A stretch of 64,000 bases of DNA, from the NCBI RefSeq assembly GCF_001589285.1, contig NZ_JEMA01000832.1, positions 1 through 64,000 on the forward strand, read 5' to 3'. This document shows, one piece after another, positions 59,106-64,000 of this stretch. The notes below the pieces were generated by a model, which worked only from the letters and a program-made list of their open reading frames with translations, was not told where the DNA came from and made no database searches. This stretch comes from Sorangium cellulosum (GTDB lineage: Bacteria; Myxococcota_A; Polyangia; Polyangiales; Polyangiaceae). The translations under genes were made by a program, and so were the position numbers. Numbering within the stretch: position 1 is the stretch's first letter; every line of letters starts with the position of its first letter.

Positions 59106-61129
59106 CCGATCACCCTGCTCGGATCGTCGCCGCTCGACCGATCGAGATCGATGATCTTCGCGGCGCCGACGTAGGACTTCGTCTCGTAGCGGGTGATCTT
59201 GCCGATCTTGCGGACGATCTCCGCCATCCGCTCGGCCTCGCTGCGGATCGTCGCCGCCGCGCCCTTGATGGGGGACGCGTCGTCGATCCGACGGCAGATC
59301 AGCTCGGCGTAGCCGAGCACGCTGGTGAGCGGCTGGTTCAGCTCGTGCGCGGCGGCGCCTGCGAGCTCGGCGATGAGGGCCTGCTTCTCGCGAGAGCGCA
59401 GCTCCTCCTGCGCCTCGGTGAGGCGGGCTTCCATCCGCATCCGCTCGCGCAGGTCCGTGAAGATGCCGACGGAGCCGACGGGCACGCCGTTCTCGAAGAT
59501 GAGCGCCGCGGAGAGGTGCACCGGGATGCGCGACCCGTCCTTGGCCAGGACCTCGGTTCGGTAGCCCTCGAGCCGGCCGGGGCCGCCGTGCTCCTTCGCG
59601 TGGATGAGCCTCATGATCTGCTCGGCGTTGTGGTCGGGGTACAGCGCGCGGACGTTCATCGCGCCGACGACCTCCTTTGCGTCGTAGCCGTAGATCCGCT
59701 CGGCGGCGCGGTTGAAGAGCAGGACGATCCCCTCCATGTTGGCCGAGACGATCGCGTCGACGGAGCTCTCGATGACCCGCTCGAGGAACTCCTTCGTCTT
59801 GGTGAGCTCCGCCTCGGTGGCGCGCTCCGTGGTGACGTCGCGGAAGCTGACCAGGACGGCGCCGCTCTCCTCTCGGAGGACGCTGCTGAAGCTGAAGCTC
59901 AGGATGAGCTTCTCCTGCTCGGGGTCGCCGCGCCGCACGGTGAAGTCCACCATGTGCGGGAACGATCCCTTCGCGAAGCCAGCGCGGATCTCCTCGAGGA
60001 GCGGGAGCTCGCGCGCGTCGACCAGGTCGGCGAGGTTGGTCTTCTCGAGGTCCTCGGCCGTGCGCCCGGTGATCGCCTGCGCGCGCGGGTTGCAGAAGAG
60101 GATGTGGCCGTCGGGGTCGACGACGATGATGCCGTCCGCCGTCGAGTGGAAGAAATCGGCGTAGCGCTGGAGCGCCTTCAGCCGGCGCTCCGCCTCGAAC
60201 CGGGCGAAGGTGCTCTGCTGCGTCTGATCGCGCAGCGACTGCAGGATGCGCGCGTTGCGCAGGGCGATCGCGGTGGCGCTCGCGACGGTGCGGGCGAGCG
60301 AGAGCTCGTGCGCGTGGGGGGCCACGGGCTGCCGGCCGCGCAGGAAGAGCACGCCGAGCGGCTTGTCCTCGAACAGGATGGGCAGGAGCGCGAGCGAGCG
60401 GAACGCGTTCTCCGGGAGCTCCGCGCGCACGATGTCGAAGAGCGGGTGCGCCTTCGCGTCGTCGATCACGAGCACGTCGCCCGTGCGCATGACCCGCTGG
60501 ATCTCCGGGTATTTGCCGAGGTCGATCGGCAGATCCCGGAGCTCCTTGTCGTCGCTCGCGGCGACCACGTAGCCGACGTCGCCCTGATCGCGCACGAGCA
60601 CGATGCTGCAGCGGTCGACGCGGGCCACCTCGGCGATGCGCCGCACGACAGTGAAGAGGATGTTCCGGAAGTCGAGCGTCGACGAGAGCGCCTGCGTGAG
60701 CTCGAGGACCACCTTCGCGTCGTGCTCTTTGCGCGCGAGCGCGTCGACGTAGTCGCGGATCCGGAGCTGCCCGCGGATGCGGGCGATGAGCTCCGCCGGG
60801 CGGAACGGCTTGCGGATGAAGTCGTCCGCGCCGAGCTCGAAGGCGCGGGCGACCTCCTCGTCGGCGTCGAGCGCCGTCAGCACGACGACGGGGACGTCCT
60901 TCGTCCGGGGGTCGTCCCGCACGGCGCTGAGGACGACGTACCCGTCCGGGGGCGGCATCACGAGGTCGAGCAGCACGAGCGCGGGGACGCTCGCCTTGAG
61001 CCAGACGAGCGCCTCCGCGCCGGAGGTGACGGCGATGGTCTCGATGCCCGCGTCGGCCAGCGCGCGCAGCAACATCTGCCGACTGACGGCATCGTCATCG
61101 ACGACGAGCACAGGATCGCGGCGCGACAC
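59102..61129 (-). CDS. Receiver-GAF-PAS-PAS-HisKA protein lacking an ATPase domain
   Basis: 675 residues from GTG 61129. An N-terminal response receiver has the phosphoacceptor Asp55 (LVLLDLVMP) and acidic pocket Asp11/Asp12. A GAF domain (about 150-300), two PAS domains (about 325-435 and 450-570) and a HisKA helix with AAHELNQPLTSVLGYAEL come next. The protein then ends in EIVRKIGKITRYETKSYVGA and a 15-residue tail. No HATPase_c follows, so it cannot bind ATP by itself. Translational overlap with the intact kinase makes that the likely ATPase partner. Confidence 0.87.
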   Translation of the reverse strand: MSRRDPVLVVDDDAVSRQMLLRALADAGIETIAVTSGAEALVWLKASVPALVLLDLVMPPPDGYVVLSAVRDDPRTKDVPVVVLTALDADEEVARAFELGADDFIRKPFRPAELIARIRGQLRIRDYVDALARKEHDAKVVLELTQALSSTLDFRNILFTVVRRIAEVARVDRCSIVLVRDQGDVGYVVAASDDKELRDLPIDLGKYPEIQRVMRTGDVLVIDDAKAHPLFDIVRAELPENAFRSLALLPILFEDKPLGVLFLRGRQPVAPHAHELSLARTVASATAIALRNARILQSLRDQTQQSTFARFEAERRLKALQRYADFFHSTADGIIVVDPDGHILFCNPRAQAITGRTAEDLEKTNLADLVDARELPLLEEIRAGFAKGSFPHMVDFTVRRGDPEQEKLILSFSFSSVLREESGAVLVSFRDVTTERATEAELTKTKEFLERVIESSVDAIVSANMEGIVLLFNRAAERIYGYDAKEVVGAMNVRALYPDHNAEQIMRLIHAKEHGGPGRLEGYRTEVLAKDGSRIPVHLSAALIFENGVPVGSVGIFTDLRERMRMEARLTEAQEELRSREKQALIAELAGAAAHELNQPLTSVLGYAELICRRIDDASPIKGAAATIRSEAERMAEIVRKIGKITRYETKSYVGAAKIIDLDRSSGDDPSRVIG

Positions 61130-61239
61130 ACAGCAAGCTTATCGATTCCGCGCTGCGGCGATGAGAGAATTTCCCAGGAGGGCGCGATCGCAGCGCAGAC
61201 GCGCGACCGCGGCGGATCGCGCATCGGCGCCGCGCAGGG

Positions 61240-62262
61240 CTAGGAGAAGAGATCCCCCTGCTTCGCCGCCGGCGCGTCGAGCCCGAGGTGCTCGTACGCG
61301 CGGCGGGTCGCGATCCTGCCCCGCGGCGTGCGGCCGAGGAAGCCCTGCTGCAGCAGGAACGGCTCGTAGACGTCCTCGATGGTGTCGCGCGGCTCACTGA
61401 GCGCCGCCGCGAGCGTGTCGACGCCCACCGGGCCGCCGTCGTAGTGGTCGATGATGACGCGCAGCAGCCTGCGGTCCATTTCATCAAGGCCGGCCGGGTC
61501 GATGTCGAGCCGCTCCGCGGTCTTGCGCGCGATCGCCATCGTGATCGCGCCGTCGCCGAGCACCTCGGCGAAGTCGCGGACGCGGCGCAGGAGGCGGTTG
61601 GCGACGCGCGGGGTGCCCCGCGCGCGCGCCGCGATCTCGCGCGCCCCGCCGGCGTCGATCGGCACCTCGATCAGGGCGGCGCTGCGCTGCACGATGCGCT
61701 CGAGCTCCTCGACCGGGTAGAAGTCGAGGCGGACGACGTGGCCGAAGCGAGACAGCAGCGGCGCGGTGAGCAGCCCGGTGCGGGTCGTCGCACCGACGAG
61801 CGTGAACGGCTTGAGCGCGAGCTGGATCGTGGTCGCGTACGGGCCGTCGCCGGTCATGATGTCGATCTTGAACGACTCGATGGCGGGGTAGAGGCTCTCC
61901 TCGACCGCCGGCGTGAGCCGGTGGATCTCATCGATGAACAGCACGTCGTTGCGCTCCAGCTTCGTCAGCAGCCCGGCCAGCGCGCCCTTGTGCTCGATCG
62001 CCGGCCCGCTCGTCACGTGGAGGGTCACGCCCATCTCGCGGGCGAGGATGTGGGCGAGCGTGGTCTTGCCGAGCCCGGGCGGGCCGCAGAAGAGCATGTG
62101 ATCCAGCGGCTCGCGCCGCCGGCGCGCCGCCTCCACGAAGATCTTGAGGTTCTCCGTGTGCTTGGCCTGCCCGACGTACTCGGCGAGCGAGGCAGGCCGG
62201 AAGAGGCGATCGAAGCGATCGTCGTCGCCTGTCTCGGCAGGAGAGAGCGCCCGTTCAGGCAT
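61240..62262 (-). CDS. ruvB: Holliday junction branch migration ATPase RuvB
   Basis: 340 residues. AAA+ motor with [12 protein letters not shown], Walker [10 protein letters not shown], Walker [10 protein letters not shown], sensor 1 GATTRTG and sensor 2 [13 protein letters not shown], and the C-terminal winged helix ending EHLGLDAP. RuvB drives branch migration with RuvA. Neither ruvA nor ruvC is adjacent, although many genomes group them. Confidence 0.97.
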   Translation of the reverse strand: MPERALSPAETGDDDRFDRLFRPASLAEYVGQAKHTENLKIFVEAARRRREPLDHMLFCGPPGLGKTTLAHILAREMGVTLHVTSGPAIEHKGALAGLLTKLERNDVLFIDEIHRLTPAVEESLYPAIESFKIDIMTGDGPYATTIQLALKPFTLVGATTRTGLLTAPLLSRFGHVVRLDFYPVEELERIVQRSAALIEVPIDAGGAREIAARARGTPRVANRLLRRVRDFAEVLGDGAITMAIARKTAERLDIDPAGLDEMDRRLLRVIIDHYDGGPVGVDTLAAALSEPRDTIEDVYEPFLLQQGFLGRTPRGRIATRRAYEHLGLDAPAAKQGDLFS

Positions 62263-62354
62263 GCCACGGGAGTACCGCGGGGAGACGGGGAAGGGAAGCG
62301 ATGGGAGGCGATCCGCGCGGCGGCGGCGCGCCGTTTCTGCGGCCGCGGGCGGGG

Positions 62355-64000
62355 TCAGCCGAGCGCGGGGACCGACGACAGGCGGGGGCGCCGCGGGGGC
62401 GGGACGCGCGGCAGGCGGGCGCGGCAGAGCGGGCGGCCGTCGGGGGCGCCGTCCACCTCGAGCGAGCCGCCGTGGAGCTCGATGACCGAGCGCGCGTGGC
62501 TGAGGCCGAGCGTCAGGCCGCGCCCGCGCGCCGTGGTCTGCCGGCTGAACAGGGCCTCCAGCTCCTCCGGCGGCACGTCGCGGCTGCCGTACTCGACGTC
62601 GATGCGGACCTCGCTGTTGAACTCACCGGCCATCGTCGCGGTGAGGCGCACGAGGCGCGCGGACGGGTCGGCCGCGCCGGTCCTGAGCGCGTGCGCCACG
62701 ATGACCGCGAGCGCCCGCGTCGCGTACGCCTGATCGACAGGGATCAGCGGCAGCGTGTCGCCGACCTCCACGACGACCTCTCCGTCGGCGTCGCTCGCGA
62801 GCTCGCGCGCCTTGCGGATCGCGCCCGCGATGAGCGAGCCGACGGACGTCGGCTGCGGCTCGAGCGTGAGCTGCCCGGCCTCGACGCGGGCGGCGTCGAG
62901 GATCGACTCGATGAGGCCAAGGAGCTCCCGGCCGCGCGTCGAGATGAGCTCCAGGCTCTCGCGCTGCGCGTCGGTCAGATCCTCCTGGCCCACGAGATCA
63001 GCGAACCCGAGGATCGCGTTCAGCGGGCTCTTGAGGTCGTGGCTCACGCTCGCGAACAGGAGGCCGCGCATGCGCTGCGCGGCCTCGCGGGCCTCGAGCG
63101 CGCGCTCCTGGGCCGCGGCGAAGACGCGGAAGCGCTCGGCGAGATCCTCGATCGCGTGCCCGAGCCGGGCGACGACGGCGAACCGGGCGGGGCGCGCGAT
63201 CTGCGTGGCGCCGCGGAGCACGCTGTCCGTCCCGAGCAGGCGCACCTGCTTCGTGGCGTGCACGAGATCGGCCGCGAGCACGCGGCCGAAGAGGTTGCCG
63301 AGCGCGCCGGCGACGAGCACCGCGAGCAACGCGACGAGCGCGCCCAGGATCGCGGCGGAGGGCTCGAGGTCCGCGGAGAACCGGATGTTGACGCACCCGC
63401 CCTTGTCGAGCGGCGTGATCACCGCGATCTGCCCGTCGGCCTCGCGGCCGAAGGAGGGCTCCGCGTCCCCGCAGTCCTGCTCCACGCGCGCGAGGAACCC
63501 GAACTCCGCGGCGGCGGCCACGACGTCGTTGCGGCCGGCCTCCTCGATGGCCCCGAGCGCCGGGTCGAGCGCCGTGCGCGCGACGAGCGCCGCGGTGGCG
63601 CGGCGGCTCCGCTCGATGAACGTCTGGAGGTGCGCGTTCGCGATGAGCACCGCCCCGACGCCGACGAGCAGCACCGGCGCGGCGACGGACAGGAGCAGCT
63701 TGTAGGTGACCCGCCGGCGCGGCGTCTGGTACAGCTCGGCCGTCTCCAGCAGGGCGCCGATCGCCTCGGCCGGGCTGATCTCGAAGAGGCTGAACGTCGT
63801 GGCGCGCGTCAGCACGTAGTGCGGGATCGCGGAGGCGCTGAGGATCGTGATCGCGAGGATGAGCAGGCTGACCGCGCGGCCGTCGTCGAGCTTCTCCGGC
63901 CTGATCCCCGGGATCATCATGAGGCTCGAGATCGTCGAGCTCGCCAGCACGAAGCGCACCGCCAGCGACGGCGGCAGCTCGGCGAAGCGCTCGAGCTCCT
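62355..64000 (-). CDS. Membrane sensor kinase with degenerate ATPase domain, 5' end outside the window
   Basis: The frame is open from 64000 down to its stop at 62355 (about 548 codons seen); an internal GTG at 63959 is probably not the start. Membrane helices near the N-terminus ([17 protein letters not shown] and [19 protein letters not shown]), an extracytoplasmic loop with a Cys pair, a third helix ([18 protein letters not shown]), a HAMP-like region and a normal HisKA helix ([16 protein letters not shown]). The ATPase part departs from consensus: the N-box Asn is His (IVAHALRTG), and the G1 box reads [11 protein letters not shown] instead of DxGxGI. The G2 region is GRGLTLGL. Likely a weak or inactive kinase. 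Confidence 0.82.
   Translation of the reverse strand, partial: ELERFAELPPSLAVRFVLASSTISSLMMIPGIRPEKLDDGRAVSLLILAITILSASAIPHYVLTRATTFSLFEISPAEAIGALLETAELYQTPRRRVTYKLLLSVAAPVLLVGVGAVLIANAHLQTFIERSRRATAALVARTALDPALGAIEEAGRNDVVAAAAEFGFLARVEQDCGDAEPSFGREADGQIAVITPLDKGGCVNIRFSADLEPSAAILGALVALLAVLVAGALGNLFGRVLAADLVHATKQVRLLGTDSVLRGATQIARPARFAVVARLGHAIEDLAERFRVFAAAQERALEAREAAQRMRGLLFASVSHDLKSPLNAILGFADLVGQEDLTDAQRESLELISTRGRELLGLIESILDAARVEAGQLTLEPQPTSVGSLIAGAIRKARELASDADGEVVVEVGDTLPLIPVDQAYATRALAVIVAHALRTGAADPSARLVRLTATMAGEFNSEVRIDVEYGSRDVPPEELEALFSRQTTARGRGLTLGLSHARSVIELHGGSLEVDGAPDGRPLCRARLPRVPPPRRPRLSSVPALG

Overview
The window is about 70% G+C chromosomal DNA. The gene content points to a myxobacterium, most likely of the Sorangium/Polyangium group (inference from content only). 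The indicators are an mglBA motility switch pair, a Ser/Thr kinase fused to a formylglycine-enzyme-like domain, many Cys-rich lipoproteins, several histidine kinases and long low-complexity protein insertions. I found no insertion sequence, prophage, CRISPR array, tRNA or rRNA; it reads as core plus lineage-specific chromosome with 52 supported genes.

Layout. Bases 1-4080, minus strand: the 5' part of an RNase E/G gene, a Gly-Gly-Asn repeat lipoprotein and pccB. 4.7-13 kb: the kinase fusion, then a minus-strand pyrH - PPIase lipoprotein - lysine 2,3-aminomutase row, rpoZ, a methyltransferase and a metallophosphoesterase. 13.2-20.7 kb: a small unknown gene and an orphan, C-terminally short TssM, then rimI coupled to a vWA lipoprotein gene, alr and a Cys-rich secreted protein. 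20.9-27.5 kb: a 39-residue very basic protein, mglB-mglA, a large TPR/DUF3857/transglutaminase protein, and rpmI-rplT with their own promoter and a structured leader but without infC. 27.5-28.9 kb: a 1.4-kb gene-free stretch before a group-2 sigma factor gene, which ends at a strong bidirectional terminator facing dacB. 32-40 kb: small envelope proteins, a FAH-family hydrolase, pyrG with a clear sigma-70-type promoter, a fatty acid desaturase, a DAG-kinase-like protein and a HEAT-type lipoprotein. 40-45 kb: an outer-membrane barrel and two thioredoxin-like lipoproteins, divergent from a lipoprotein with about 55 cysteines. 45-53 kb: mrp, a five-S1-domain RNA-binding protein and a MacAB-like exporter with separate ATPase and two permeases. 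53.4-57.9 kb: slyD, a small ORF, DUF1844, HtrA, an ECF sigma factor, its likely anti-sigma factor and a secreted protein. 57.9-64 kb: three sensor kinases around ruvB.

The most interesting points are these. (i) Two of the three sensor kinases at the right end keep the phospho-accepting His region, but one lacks the ATPase domain and the other has a degenerate one; the third is intact and translationally coupled to the first. (ii) The barrel/thioredoxin/Cys-rich block may be an envelope thiol system. (iii) An HtrA-ECF-anti-sigma cassette carries an anti-sigma factor with an altered zinc motif. (iv) The 39-aa basic protein has a clean promoter and ribosome binding site. (v) The rpmI leader has nested helices and infC is displaced. 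Functions are assigned by reading protein motifs; no database search was possible.
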